Of a stretch of DNA of 64,000 nt, positions 19,193 through 28,929 are shown piece by piece. Both the position numbers and the translations under genes were made by a program. Source of the stretch: Achromobacter sp. MFA1 R4 (GTDB lineage: Bacteria; Pseudomonadota; Gammaproteobacteria; Burkholderiales; Burkholderiaceae_B); the NCBI RefSeq assembly GCF_900156745.1, contig NZ_LT707065.1, positions 682,001-746,000 on the forward strand, given 5' to 3'. The notes under the pieces are model-generated. The model saw only the letters and a list, made by a program, of their open reading frames with translations. It was not told the DNA's origin and ran no database searches. The first letter of the stretch is position 1, and each line of letters begins with the position of its first letter.

Positions 19193-22069
19193 ATGCTAGA
19201 AACCGTCATCAAGCGCGATCGCGACATGGGCACGCCGGCGCGCGTGTCCGACAACACCGTCACCCTGACCATCGACGGCCAGGAAGTCACTGTGCCCGAA
19301 GGCACGTCGCTGATGCGCGCCGCCGCGGACGCGGGCATCAATATCCCGAAGCTCTGCGCCACCGACAGCCTGGAGCCGTTCGGCTCGTGCCGGCTGTGCC
19401 TGGTGCAGATCGAAGGCCGCCGCGGCTATCCCGCGTCCTGTACCACGCCCGCCGAAAACGGCATGGTGGTCTACACCGAAACGCCCAAGCTGCATGACCT
19501 GCGCCGCGGCGTCATGGAGCTGTACATCTCGGACCACCCGCTGGACTGCCTGACCTGCCCCGCCAACGGCGACTGCGAGCTGCAGGACATGGCCGGCGTG
19601 GTGGGCCTGCGCAACGTGCGCTACGGCTACGACGGCGCCAACCATCTCAAGGCGGAGAAGGACGAGTCCAACCCCTACTTCACCTACGACGCCTCCAAGT
19701 GCATCGTCTGCAACCGCTGCGTGCGCGCCTGCGAGGAAACCCAGGGCACCTTCGCGCTGACGATCTCCGGCAAGGGCTTCGCGTCCCGCGTGTCGCCGGG
19801 ACAGGACCAGCCGTTCCTGGACAGCGAATGCGTGTCCTGCGGCGCCTGCGTGCAGGCCTGTCCCACCGCCACGCTGCAGGAAAAGACCGTCATCATGATG
19901 GGCCAGGCCGAACACTCGGTCGTGACCACCTGCGCCTACTGCGGCGTGGGCTGCGGCTTCAAGGCCGAAATGAAGGGCCAGGAAGTGGTGCGCATGGTGC
20001 CCTGGAAGGACGGCCAGGCCAACCGCGGCCATTCCTGCGTGAAGGGGCGCTTCGCCTGGGGCTACGCCACGCACAAGGAGCGCGTGCTCAAGCCCATGAT
20101 CCGCAAGCACATCACCGATTCCTGGAAGGAAGTGTCCTGGGAACAGGCGATCGACTACGCCGCGTCCGAATTCCGCCGCATCCAGAACCAGTACGGGCGC
20201 GACGCGGTGGGCGGCATCACGTCCTCGCGCTGCACCAACGAAGAGACCTGGCTGGTGCAGAAGCTGGTGCGCGCGGCCTTTGGCACCAACAACGTCGACA
20301 CCTGCGCGCGCGTGTGCCATTCGCCCACCGGCTATGGCCTGAAGCAGACGCTGGGCGAATCGGCCGGCACGCAGACCTTCGACTCCGTGATGCACACGGA
20401 CGTGGTCATCGTGATGGGCGCCAATCCCAGCAGCGGCCACCCGGTGTTCGCCTCGCGCCTGAAACGCCGCCTGCGCGAAGGCGCGCGGCTGATCGTCATC
20501 GACCCGCGCCGCATCGAACTGGTCAGCTCGCCGCACATCAAGGCCGACTATCACCTGCAGGTGCGGCCCGGCACCAATACCGCGCTGCTGTCCTCGCTGG
20601 CCCACGTCATCGCCACCGAGGGCCTGATCGCCGAAGACTTCGTGGCCGAACGCTGCGAGGATAAGGCATTCAGGGAATGGCGCGACTTCGTCTCGCTGCC
20701 CGAGAACTCGCCGGAGGCCATGGAAGAAATCACCGGCGTGCCGGCGCAGGCGGTGCGCGGCGCGGCGCGGCTCTTTGCCACGGGCGGCAACGGCTCCATC
20801 TATTACGGCCTGGGCGTCACCGAGCACAGCCAGGGCTCGACCACCGTCATGGCGATCGCCAACCTGGCCATGGCCACCGGCAACATCGGCCGTGAAGGCG
20901 TGGGCGTGAACCCGCTGCGCGGCCAGAACAACGTGCAGGGTTCATGCGACATGGGCTCGTTTCCGCACGAGCTGCCCGGCTATCGCCACATCTCGGACAA
21001 CACCGTGCGCGCGCAGTTCGAAAAGGACTGGGGCGTCACGCTGCAACCCGAGCCCGGCCTGCGCATCCCCAACATGTTCGAGGCCGCGCTGGGCGGGACC
21101 TTCAAGGGCCTGTACTGCCAGGGCGAGGACATCGTGCAGTCCGATCCCAACACGCAGCACGTGGCCGCGTCCCTGGCCGCGATGGAATGCATCGTGGTGC
21201 AGGACCTGTTCCTGAACGAGACCGCCAAGTACGCCCACGTGTTCCTGCCGGGCTCGTCGTTCCTGGAAAAGGACGGCACGTTCACCAACGCCGAGCGCCG
21301 CATCTCGCGCGTGCGCAAGGTCATGGAGCCCAAGAACGGCAAGTCCGATTGGGAAGTCACCGTGGCGCTGTCCAACGCGCTGGGCTACCCCATGACCTAC
21401 AGGCACCCGCGCGAGATCATGGAAGAGATCGCGCGGCTCACGCCCACGTTCGCCGGAGTCACGTACGACAAGCTGGACAAGCTGGGCAGCCTGCAGTGGC
21501 CCTGCAACGACGATGCGCCGGACGGCACGCCCATCATGCACATCGACCAGTTCGTGCGCGGCAAGGGCAGGTTCATGATCACCAAGTACGTGCCCACCGA
21601 CGAACGCAGCACGCGCCGCTTCCCGCTGCTGCTGACCACGGGTCGCATCCTGTCGCAATACAACGTGGGCGCGCAGACGCGTCGCACGCCCAACGTCATG
21701 TGGCATAGCGAGGACGTGCTGGAAATCCACCCGCAGGACGCCGAGGACCGCGGCGTGGCCGAGGGCGATTGGGTAGGCATCCAGAGCCGCAGCGGCGAGA
21801 CCGTGCTGCGCGCCACGCTGACCGACCGGGTGCAGCCGGGCGTGGTATACACCACGTTCCACTTTCCCGAGTCCGGCGCCAACGTCGTCACCACCGACAG
21901 TTCCGACTGGGCGACCAACTGCCCCGAGTACAAGGTCACGGCCGTGCAGGTCACGCGCGTGTCCCAGCCCTCGGAATGGCAGCGCCAGTGGTCGCGATTT
22001 GCGGATATCCAGCAAAAGCTGCTGCGCGAACGCTCGCGCGAGACCGAGGCGGCGCTGACCGGGAAGTAA
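19193..22069 (+). CDS. fdsA: NAD-dependent formate dehydrogenase alpha subunit (Mo-bis-MGD)
   Basis: A 958-residue catalytic subunit that oxidises formate to CO2 at a molybdenum bis-MGD centre. In order: an N-terminal 2Fe-2S ferredoxin domain (CATDSLEPFGSCRLC), a His/Cys-ligated 4Fe-4S site (DHPLDCLTCPANGDC), two 4Fe-4S clusters (CIVCNRCVRACEE, CVSCGACVQACP), a proximal cluster (CAYCGVGC), then the molybdopterin oxidoreductase fold and the C-terminal dinucleotide-binding domain. The Mo ligand is a cysteine, not selenocysteine: C375 followed by H376 in CARVCHSP. It is the enzyme that needs the moa/moe/mob products and FdhD encoded around it. Confidence 0.96.
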   Translation: MLETVIKRDRDMGTPARVSDNTVTLTIDGQEVTVPEGTSLMRAAADAGINIPKLCATDSLEPFGSCRLCLVQIEGRRGYPASCTTPAENGMVVYTETPKLHDLRRGVMELYISDHPLDCLTCPANGDCELQDMAGVVGLRNVRYGYDGANHLKAEKDESNPYFTYDASKCIVCNRCVRACEETQGTFALTISGKGFASRVSPGQDQPFLDSECVSCGACVQACPTATLQEKTVIMMGQAEHSVVTTCAYCGVGCGFKAEMKGQEVVRMVPWKDGQANRGHSCVKGRFAWGYATHKERVLKPMIRKHITDSWKEVSWEQAIDYAASEFRRIQNQYGRDAVGGITSSRCTNEETWLVQKLVRAAFGTNNVDTCARVCHSPTGYGLKQTLGESAGTQTFDSVMHTDVVIVMGANPSSGHPVFASRLKRRLREGARLIVIDPRRIELVSSPHIKADYHLQVRPGTNTALLSSLAHVIATEGLIAEDFVAERCEDKAFREWRDFVSLPENSPEAMEEITGVPAQAVRGAARLFATGGNGSIYYGLGVTEHSQGSTTVMAIANLAMATGNIGREGVGVNPLRGQNNVQGSCDMGSFPHELPGYRHISDNTVRAQFEKDWGVTLQPEPGLRIPNMFEAALGGTFKGLYCQGEDIVQSDPNTQHVAASLAAMECIVVQDLFLNETAKYAHVFLPGSSFLEKDGTFTNAERRISRVRKVMEPKNGKSDWEVTVALSNALGYPMTYRHPREIMEEIARLTPTFAGVTYDKLDKLGSLQWPCNDDAPDGTPIMHIDQFVRGKGRFMITKYVPTDERSTRRFPLLLTTGRILSQYNVGAQTRRTPNVMWHSEDVLEIHPQDAEDRGVAEGDWVGIQSRSGETVLRATLTDRVQPGVVYTTFHFPESGANVVTTDSSDWATNCPEYKVTAVQVTRVSQPSEWQRQWSRFADIQQKLLRERSRETEAALTGK

Positions 22070-22095
22070 CCGACCGCCAGCACGCCAGGGATCCC

Positions 22096-22917
22096 ATGCC
22101 TACGCCAACCCACGCCCGCCCCGACTGCACGCCGACCCAGGTCGTCCGCGTGCGCGCGGGCGTCATCGCCCCCGACGCCGAAACCGATCACGTCGCCGAG
22201 GAAACCCCGGTGGCGCTGGAGTTCAACGGCATCAGCCACGCGACCATGCTGGCCACGCCGGCGGACCTGGAGGACTTTGCCGTGGGGTTCTCGCTGTCGG
22301 AGGGCATCATCGACAGCGTAAGCGACGTGCGCGGCATCGACGTGCTGCCGCAATGCGGCGGCATCGTCGTGCAGCTGGAGATTTCCTCGGCCTGCGAAAT
22401 GCGCCTGAAGACGCGGCGCCGCGCGATGGCGGGCCGCACCGGCTGCGGCCTGTGCGGCGTGGAGACGCTGCCGGAAGTGCTGCGCCCGGTGGCGCCGGTC
22501 ACCAACGGCGCGCCGGTCCGCATCGGGGCCGTGCTGGCCGCCATGCGCGACATGCGCGCGCGCCAGACGCTGCACGACATCACCGGCGCCACGCACGCCG
22601 CCGGATGGGCCGGCGGCGATGGCGCCGTGGCCCTGGTCCGCGAGGACGTGGGCCGCCACAACGCGCTGGACAAGCTGGTCGGCGCGCTGGCCCGCCAGGC
22701 CGTGAACGCCGCCGACGGCATCGTCGTGGTGTCCAGCCGCGCCAGTTTCGAGATGGTGCAGAAGACGGCCGCCGCCGGCGTCGCCGTGCTGGCGTCCGTG
22801 TCGGCCCCGACCGCGCTCGCCATCCGCCTGGCCACCGACGCCAACGTGACGCTGCTGGGCTTTCTGCGCGACGACGACGCCGCCATCTACGCCCACCCCG
22901 AACGCATCCTTACCTGA
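22096..22917 (+). CDS. fdhD: formate dehydrogenase sulfurtransferase FdhD/FdsC
   Basis: 273 residues. FdhD (called FdsC in fds operons) binds bis-MGD, sulfurates the molybdenum cofactor and hands it to the catalytic subunit. The redox-active loop Gly-Cys-Gly-Leu-Cys-Gly (GRTGCGLCGVETL) is present, as are the C-terminal REDVGRHNALDKLVG and SSRASFEMVQK motifs. The ATG at 22096 follows fdsA by 26 bases. Its place between fdsA and fdsD fits the known fdsGBACD order. Confidence 0.95.
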   Translation: MPTPTHARPDCTPTQVVRVRAGVIAPDAETDHVAEETPVALEFNGISHATMLATPADLEDFAVGFSLSEGIIDSVSDVRGIDVLPQCGGIVVQLEISSACEMRLKTRRRAMAGRTGCGLCGVETLPEVLRPVAPVTNGAPVRIGAVLAAMRDMRARQTLHDITGATHAAGWAGGDGAVALVREDVGRHNALDKLVGALARQAVNAADGIVVVSSRASFEMVQKTAAAGVAVLASVSAPTALAIRLATDANVTLLGFLRDDDAAIYAHPERILT

Positions 22918-22935
22918 ACCGGACGCACGACAGCA

Positions 22936-23193
22936 ATGGAAATCCTCAATCTGATCCGCATGGCCAACCGCATCGGCCAATTCTTCGACGCCATGCCGGA
23001 CCGGGCCGAGGCGCTGGAAGGCGTCGCCAATCACATCCAGAAGTTCTGGGAGCCGCGCATGCGCACCGAACTGCTGGACTTCCTGGCGCGCAGCCCCGAT
23101 GGCGATGCCGGCGAAGAGCGGTTGCATCCGCTGGTGCTGCAGGCGGTCACGCAGCATCGAACGCGCCTCACGCCGCAGGCGCGCGTCACCTAG
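22936..23193 (+). CDS. fdsD: formate dehydrogenase delta subunit
   Basis: An 85-residue small soluble subunit of NAD-linked formate dehydrogenase, needed for assembly or activity of the complex. It has the family's N-terminal pattern (LIRMANRIGQFFDAMPDR...VANHIQKFWEPRMR) and no cofactor motif. It follows fdhD after 18 bases and closes the fds operon. A hairpin without a T-run follows. Confidence 0.92.
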   Translation: MEILNLIRMANRIGQFFDAMPDRAEALEGVANHIQKFWEPRMRTELLDFLARSPDGDAGEERLHPLVLQAVTQHRTRLTPQARVT

Positions 23194-23201
23194 CGCGTCC
23201 G

Positions 23202-23219
23202 GGCCGTGACATGACGGCC
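23202..23219 (+). terminator. hairpin at the end of the fds operon
   Basis: GGCCGT and ACGGCC form a perfect 6-base stem with a 6-base loop, starting 9 bases after the fdsD stop. No T-run follows, so termination would be partial. Confidence 0.35.
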
Positions 23220-23319
23220 GCTCCGAAGTCGCAGGACAGCAACAGATCCATAAAAGAGGCGGCGGGACCGGGTTTTCCGGCCTACGCACGCTATAAAGCC
23301 GCACCCTTGAGGAGACATC

Positions 23320-24987
23320 ATGGAAAGTAGTGCCACCCTGGACCTGCCCGGCTCACGGCCGGGCTTTTTCGACAAAGAACGCACCATCGCCGGGCCGGGC
23401 TTCTCGCGCTGGCTGGTACCGCCGGCCGCACTGGCCATCCACCTGTGCATCGGCATGGCCTACGGCTTTTCGGTGTTCTGGCTGCCGTTGTCCAAGGTGG
23501 TGGGCGGGTACAAGCCGCTGGCGTGCCCGCCCGACATGAGTCTCGTGGCCGAGCTCTTCACCACGAGCTGCGACTGGAAGATTTCCACCATGGGGTGGAT
23601 GTACACCCTCTTTTTCGTGCTGCTGGGCTGCTCGGCCGCGCTGTGGGGCGGCTGGCTGGAACGCGCCGGTCCGCGCAAGGCGGGCGTCGTGTCGGCGCTG
23701 TGCTGGTGCGGCGGCCTGGTCATTTCGGCCATCGGCATCTACCTGCACCAGATGTGGATGCTGTGGCTGGGGTCCGGCGTCATCGGCGGCATCGGATTGG
23801 GGCTGGGCTACATCTCGCCGGTCAGCACGCTGATCAAGTGGTTTCCGGACCGCCGCGGCATGGCGACCGGCATGGCCATCATGGGTTTTGGCGGCGGCGC
23901 CATGATCGGCGCGCCGCTGGCCGACCTGCTGATGCGCCACTTCGCGACGCCGACCTCGCCGGGCGTGTGGCAGACCTTCCTGACCATGGCGCTGGTGTAC
24001 TTCATCTTCATGATGTCCGGCGCGCTGGGCTACCGCGTGCCGCCCACCGGCTGGAAGCCCGCGGGCTGGACGCCGCCCGCCAAGCAGGTCAACAACGTCA
24101 TGATCACGCAGCGCCACGTGCACGTGAAGCGCGTGTGGGGCGTGCCGCAGTTCTGGCTGGTCTGGTGGGCGCTGTGCCTGAACGTCACGGCCGGCATCGG
24201 CATCCTGGGCATGGCCTCGCCGCTGCTGCAGGAAGTGTTCGGCGGCGGCCTGATCGACAAGCCGGAGCTGGGCTTCGCGCAGCTCGACAAAGACCAGCTT
24301 GCGGCCATCGCCGCCATCGCGGCCGGCTTTACCGGCCTGCTCAGCCTGTTCAACATCGGCGGCCGCTTCTTCTGGGCCAGCCTGTCTGACAAGCTGGGGC
24401 GCAAGATGACGTACTTCGTGTTCTTCGTGCTGGGCTTCGTCCTGTACGCCGCCATCCCCTGGACCGCGCACATGGGCGCCCTCGCTCTGTTCGTCGCCGC
24501 CTTCTGCGTCATCCTGTCGATGTATGGCGGCGGCTTCGCCACCGTGCCTGCGTACCTGGCCGACCTCTTTGGCACCCAGATGGTCGGGGCCATCCACGGC
24601 CGGCTGCTGACCGCCTGGTCCGCGGCGGGCATCTTCGGCCCGGTCCTCGTCAACTACATCCGGGAATACCAGCTTTCCATCGGCGTGCCGCGCGCCCAGG
24701 TGTACGACATCACCATGTACATCCTGGCGGGCATGCTGGTCGTCGGCTTCCTGTGCAATCTGGCGATCCGGCCGGTCAACGCCAAGTACTTCATGACCGA
24801 CGAGGAACTGGCCCGCGAAAAGGCCCTGGCGCACGAACGCGCGGTCGCGGCCGAAACCCATGGCGTGGGCAAGTCCAGTTTCCGCACGCCGCCCGCGCTG
24901 ATCGCCTTTGCGTGGGCCTGCGTCGGCATCCCGCTGGCCTGGGGCATCTGGATCACCCTGCAAAAGGCCGTCGTCCTGTTCCACTGA
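23320..24987 (+). CDS. oxalate/formate antiporter-like MFS transporter
   Basis: A 555-residue inner-membrane carrier with about twelve to fourteen hydrophobic segments. The region LGLGYISPVSTLIKWFPDRRGMATG is characteristic of the OxlT/monocarboxylate branch of the major facilitator superfamily, and GGRFFWASLSDKLGRK is an MFS loop motif. The ATG has a strong GAGGAG ribosome-binding site. A TATAAA sequence at 23293-23298 could be a -10 box. It lies 126 bases after fdsD on the same strand. That context suggests a carrier for formate, oxalate or a related monocarboxylate feeding or protecting the formate dehydrogenase. The substrate is inferred. Confidence 0.8.
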   Translation: MESSATLDLPGSRPGFFDKERTIAGPGFSRWLVPPAALAIHLCIGMAYGFSVFWLPLSKVVGGYKPLACPPDMSLVAELFTTSCDWKISTMGWMYTLFFVLLGCSAALWGGWLERAGPRKAGVVSALCWCGGLVISAIGIYLHQMWMLWLGSGVIGGIGLGLGYISPVSTLIKWFPDRRGMATGMAIMGFGGGAMIGAPLADLLMRHFATPTSPGVWQTFLTMALVYFIFMMSGALGYRVPPTGWKPAGWTPPAKQVNNVMITQRHVHVKRVWGVPQFWLVWWALCLNVTAGIGILGMASPLLQEVFGGGLIDKPELGFAQLDKDQLAAIAAIAAGFTGLLSLFNIGGRFFWASLSDKLGRKMTYFVFFVLGFVLYAAIPWTAHMGALALFVAAFCVILSMYGGGFATVPAYLADLFGTQMVGAIHGRLLTAWSAAGIFGPVLVNYIREYQLSIGVPRAQVYDITMYILAGMLVVGFLCNLAIRPVNAKYFMTDEELAREKALAHERAVAAETHGVGKSSFRTPPALIAFAWACVGIPLAWGIWITLQKAVVLFH

Positions 24988-25107
24988 CCCGCGCGCGACG
25001 CCGCCCCTGGGGCGCGAAGCTGCTACATTGGCAGCCCGCGCCCTTTTCTTTTATGTGCCTTTCCCCATGATCCTGCCCTCCCCCCTTTTCCCCGCCGGAG
25101 CGAAAAC

Positions 25108-26226
25108 TTGACCGCCCCCGAACTGCACTGGGAAGAAAACGGCGTTGCCCGCTCCGCCCGCTGGCGCTCGGAAACCGGCGCCACGCCGCCCAAGCGCGTC
25201 GTCGTCGCCGACGACACGATCACCGCGGACGTGGCCTACCGCCAGGCGTGCGAAGGAGTCGGCCTGCTGTGGCGCGGCGACTTCCAGAACGCGCGCCAGC
25301 TCCTGCAGGCCATGACCCGGCGCGTCGACAAGCGCCCGCGCAAGCCGGTCGACACCATGCTGGACGCCTTCAACCAGCATCGGCAGACGCAGTCGCAACG
25401 CGCCCGCATCCTGGGCATGCTGCTCATCCCCTTCGAGGCCGGCCACGTCATCCCGCTGCGCCGCGCCCCCGACGCCCACCTGGCCTGCGAAGCCGCGCAC
25501 GGCCCGGCCGCCGAGCCCTACGTCGCCTCGCTGCGCGAACTGCTCGGCCAGATCGGCGCCTACGAATGGCGCAGAAAAGGCGTCGAAATTCCCGCCCTGA
25601 ACAACCGCATCCACCCGCACTACGGCGTGTTTTCGCCGGTGCGCGGCGAATACGTGGAACTGGTCGCCAACACGCCGATGCCACGCGGCAGCGTCGCCTT
25701 TGACATCGGCACCGGCACCGGCGTGCTCGCCGCGGTGATCGCCCGGCGCGGCGGCAAGCGCGTCATCGCCACCGACATGGATCCGCGCGCCATCGCCTGC
25801 GCGCGCGAAAACCTGGAACGGCTGGGCCTGGCCGGACAGGTCGACGTCGAACAGACCGACCTGTTCCCCGAAGGCCGGGTGTCGCTGATCGTCTGCAACC
25901 CGCCCTGGCTGCCCGCGCGGCCCAGCTCGCCGCTGGAACACGCGGTGTACGACCCGGACAGCCGCATGCTGCGCGGGTGCCTGAACGGATTGAAGGACCA
26001 TCTGACACCCAATGGCGAGGGCTGGCTGATCCTGTCGGACCTGGCCGAGCACCTGGGCCTGCGCACGCGGGCGCAGGTGCTGGAGATGATCGAAGCGGCG
26101 GGCCTGCGCGTGATCGAAAAGCTGGACACGCGGCCGATGCACGGCAAGGCAAGGGATGCGGACGATCCCTTGTTCGCGGCGCGCTCCAAGGAAGTCACGT
26201 CGCTGTGGAGATTGGGCGCGGCTTGA
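25108..26226 (+). CDS. class I SAM-dependent methyltransferase
   Basis: 372 residues. The C-terminal half (from about residue 185) has a Rossmann methyltransferase fold: motif I VAFDIGTGTGVLAA, an acidic loop ATDMDPRA, and the NPPW motif (CNPPWLPA) shared by N-methylating enzymes of the HemK/RlmG/TrmN6 type that act on nucleobases or glutamine. The first ~180 residues form a separate domain. The start is a TTG with GGAG 7 bases upstream. A ribosomal RNA or protein-methylating role is a guess from NPPW only. Neighbours give no further clue. Confidence 0.75.
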   Translation: MTAPELHWEENGVARSARWRSETGATPPKRVVVADDTITADVAYRQACEGVGLLWRGDFQNARQLLQAMTRRVDKRPRKPVDTMLDAFNQHRQTQSQRARILGMLLIPFEAGHVIPLRRAPDAHLACEAAHGPAAEPYVASLRELLGQIGAYEWRRKGVEIPALNNRIHPHYGVFSPVRGEYVELVANTPMPRGSVAFDIGTGTGVLAAVIARRGGKRVIATDMDPRAIACARENLERLGLAGQVDVEQTDLFPEGRVSLIVCNPPWLPARPSSPLEHAVYDPDSRMLRGCLNGLKDHLTPNGEGWLILSDLAEHLGLRTRAQVLEMIEAAGLRVIEKLDTRPMHGKARDADDPLFAARSKEVTSLWRLGAA

Positions 26227-26256
26227 GTGCGCAGCGCGACGCCCCCCGTCGCGCCC

Positions 26257-27501
26257 TCAACTGAAGACGTGGAGCGCCCCCAGCGCCAGCACCAGCGCGG
26301 GCGGCATGACCACCAGACCCAGCCGAAGAAAGCTGAGCGCGCTGATGTGCATGCCTTCCCGGCGCACCGCCAGCAGCCACAGCAAGGTGGCGAGCGAGCC
26401 GCTCACGGACAGGTTGGGACCCAGGTCGATCCCGATCAGCAGCGCGGCGGTGGCGGAGCCGGACAGGTCCGCCATGCGCGCCAACGAGCCCGCCATCAGG
26501 CCGGCCGGCAGATTGTTGATGACGTTGCCCGCGAGCGCGGCGCCCACGCCGCCTGCCCACAGCGCCGCGTCCGCCGACAGGCCGCGCATCGCGTCCGCCA
26601 GGTCCTGCAGCACGCCGCTGGCGGCCATGCCCTGGACCAGCACGAACAATCCGGCCACCAGCGGCAAGACGCCCCACGCGACGCCCTTCACTAGGCGCAG
26701 CGGGCTGGATCGCGTGACCGCCAGCACCAGCGCCGCCGACACGCAGCCGGCCACCAGCGTGGGCAAGCCCAGCCGGTGCCCCAGGGCCGACGTGACGAGC
26801 AGCGTGCCCGCAGTGACGGCCACGCCCAGCGCGGCCATTCGCAGCGGCAATGTCATGGGCGGCAAGGCCGGCGACGGCTTCAAGGGCTGCCGCAGGTCAT
26901 GGCGGAACACCAGGCGCAACGTGACGTAGGTGGAACCGATGGCCAGCGCGGACGGCAGGGCGAAGTGCGCCAGCCACGGCGCCAGCGCGGGCATGCGGTC
27001 GCCGAACACGACCAGGTTGGCCGGGTTTGAAATCGGCAGCACGAAGCTGGCCGCGTTGGCGATGAAGGCGCAGACGTACAGGTAGGGCAAGGGCGGCGCG
27101 CCGACCACGCGCGTCACCGCATAGACGGCGGGCGTCAGCACCACGGCGGTGGCGTCGTTGGACAGCAGCACGGTGACCACGGTGCCCACCAGGAACACCA
27201 GATCGAAAAGCCGCCGCGCCGACCCGGCGGCATGGTTGGCGGCCGCGACCGCCAGCCAGTCGAACAGGCCTTCCTGGCGGGCAACCTCCGCCACCAGCAT
27301 CATGCCGATCAGGAACAGATAGACATCGGTGCCCTCGAGGATGGCGGCGCCGGCCTGACCGGCGGGCACCAGGCCCAGTGTCACCAAGGCGATGGCGCCC
27401 ACGCAGGCCCACACGTATTCGGGCAGCCGCCAGGGGCGAAACAGGATGGCCATGGTGGTCGCCGCGGCAATCAGCCAGATCACGGCATGGGATAACGACA
27501 T
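26257..27501 (-). CDS. ArsB/NhaD-superfamily permease
   Basis: A 414-residue membrane protein with about eleven hydrophobic helices, of the ion-transporter superfamily that includes ArsB arsenite pumps. Features seen are LLSNDATAVVLTPAVYA in the first half, SNPANLVVFGDRMP, and NVINNLPAGLMAG with DLGPNLSVSGSLATLLW in the second half, which match the paired re-entrant loops of ArsB-like carriers. Arsenite export is the closest guess, but no arsR or arsH is adjacent. The arsC-like gene lies 32 kb away. It is 15 bases downstream of an MFS gene on the same strand, so the two are probably co-transcribed. Confidence 0.75.
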   Translation of the reverse strand: MSLSHAVIWLIAAATTMAILFRPWRLPEYVWACVGAIALVTLGLVPAGQAGAAILEGTDVYLFLIGMMLVAEVARQEGLFDWLAVAAANHAAGSARRLFDLVFLVGTVVTVLLSNDATAVVLTPAVYAVTRVVGAPPLPYLYVCAFIANAASFVLPISNPANLVVFGDRMPALAPWLAHFALPSALAIGSTYVTLRLVFRHDLRQPLKPSPALPPMTLPLRMAALGVAVTAGTLLVTSALGHRLGLPTLVAGCVSAALVLAVTRSSPLRLVKGVAWGVLPLVAGLFVLVQGMAASGVLQDLADAMRGLSADAALWAGGVGAALAGNVINNLPAGLMAGSLARMADLSGSATAALLIGIDLGPNLSVSGSLATLLWLLAVRREGMHISALSFLRLGLVVMPPALVLALGALHVFS

Positions 27502-27516
27502 GCTTTCAACAGGGAA

Positions 27517-28749
27517 TCAAGGTAGGGAAGAAGAGGCCGACGCGGCGGGCGCCGCGCCGGGCGCGCGCGTCTCGGGCAACCACAGCAAGGCCAGGCAGGC
27601 CAGCGCCGCAATGCCGGCCAGCGCAAGAAACGCTGCACTGTAACCCGCATGCTGCACGATCAGGCCGGCCAACCCGTTGCTCAGCGCCGCGCCGATGCCG
27701 AACACCGTGGTGACGGCGCCCAGGCTGGCGTTGAAGCGGCCGGTGCCTTGCGTCAGGTCCAGCACCATCAGGGGCAGCACGGCGCCGAAGATGCCGGCGC
27801 CGACGCCATCCAGCAACTGCACGCCCACCAGCCATGCGGTGTCGTCCGAGAACGTGTAGAGCACGCCGCGCAAGGGCAGGATGAGAAAGCCGAACAGCAG
27901 CAGCGGCTTGCGTCCCAGCCGGTCCGCGTGGCGTCCCACGGCCATCGCGGCCGGAATCATGACGAACTGGGCCGCCACGATGCAGGCGGCGGTGAGCGGG
28001 GTGGCCAGCGCCGGATTGGCCAGGGCGAGCTTTTGCCCCACGAGGGGCAGCATGGCCGCATTGGCCAGATGGAACAGCGCGCAGCTCAGGGCCAGCAGCA
28101 ACAGCGGCCGGTTGGACAGCAACTGACGCAGCGGCACGGGGTGCGCCTGCGCCGCGCCGCCGTGGCCCAGGCCGCGGGCCTGGGCCGGATCGATATGCGC
28201 GGGAATGCGCAGCGCGGCGGCCACGCTGGCCAATGCCATGGCGGCCATCAGGTAGAACACGGCCACCGGCCCCCACACATAGGCCAGGCCGCCGGCCAGC
28301 AAGGCCGCAACGCCGTTGCCGGCGTGGTTGAACGATTCATTGCGCGCGATGCGCTTCGTGAAGGCATGCGCGGCGGTCAGCCCCAGGGTGATGCCTGCGA
28401 TGGCCGGCGCGAACACGGACGACGCCGCCCCCGCCACGGCCTGCGTCATCGTGACCCAGGCCAGGTCCGGGCTGGCCAGCACGGCCATGCAGGCCAGCGT
28501 CACCAGCACCGCCGCGGCGATGAGCAGCGCGCGCTTGTTGGACGCGCGGTCCACCAGCGCGCCCGCCGGCGTCTGCGCCGCCAGCGCCGCCAGCCCGGAG
28601 ATCGTCATGACCAGCCCGATGCTGTCGGGCCGCCAATGGTGGACGGCAAGCAGGTAGATGGCCAGATACGGCCCAAGTCCATCCCGCACATCGGCCGCGA
28701 AGAAGTTCAGCCAGTCGAGGGGACGCGTAGCGGGTAAGCGAAATAGCAA
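27517..28749 (-). CDS. MFS transporter
   Basis: About 410 residues with twelve hydrophobic segments, Ala- and Leu-rich. Its start resembles the small MFS permeases that begin with LDWLNFFAADVRDGLGPYLAIYLL, often annotated as multidrug or sugar-efflux-like. The cytoplasmic loop between helices 2 and 3 reads GALVDRASNKRAL, a standard MFS motif. The start is a TTG at 28749 with no clear ribosome-binding site, so the exact N-terminus is uncertain. The substrate is unknown. Confidence 0.75.
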   Translation of the reverse strand: MLFRLPATRPLDWLNFFAADVRDGLGPYLAIYLLAVHHWRPDSIGLVMTISGLAALAAQTPAGALVDRASNKRALLIAAAVLVTLACMAVLASPDLAWVTMTQAVAGAASSVFAPAIAGITLGLTAAHAFTKRIARNESFNHAGNGVAALLAGGLAYVWGPVAVFYLMAAMALASVAAALRIPAHIDPAQARGLGHGGAAQAHPVPLRQLLSNRPLLLLALSCALFHLANAAMLPLVGQKLALANPALATPLTAACIVAAQFVMIPAAMAVGRHADRLGRKPLLLFGFLILPLRGVLYTFSDDTAWLVGVQLLDGVGAGIFGAVLPLMVLDLTQGTGRFNASLGAVTTVFGIGAALSNGLAGLIVQHAGYSAAFLALAGIAALACLALLWLPETRAPGAAPAASASSSLP

Positions 28750-28929
28750 GGCAGCCGTGCAACCGTGGGGATCGATCGGGGTCGACGCGGCGCCCGTGCC
28801 TTGCGCCGCCGTCGGGATGACGCATGTTAGAGCACAACGTTTCCAGCGTCAGCGACAAAGCGTATTCGTCGCATCCGCGTTCAACGGAATGACAGCTTCG
28901 CGGTCTGGCGATCGCGCCGGGGCGCGCCG

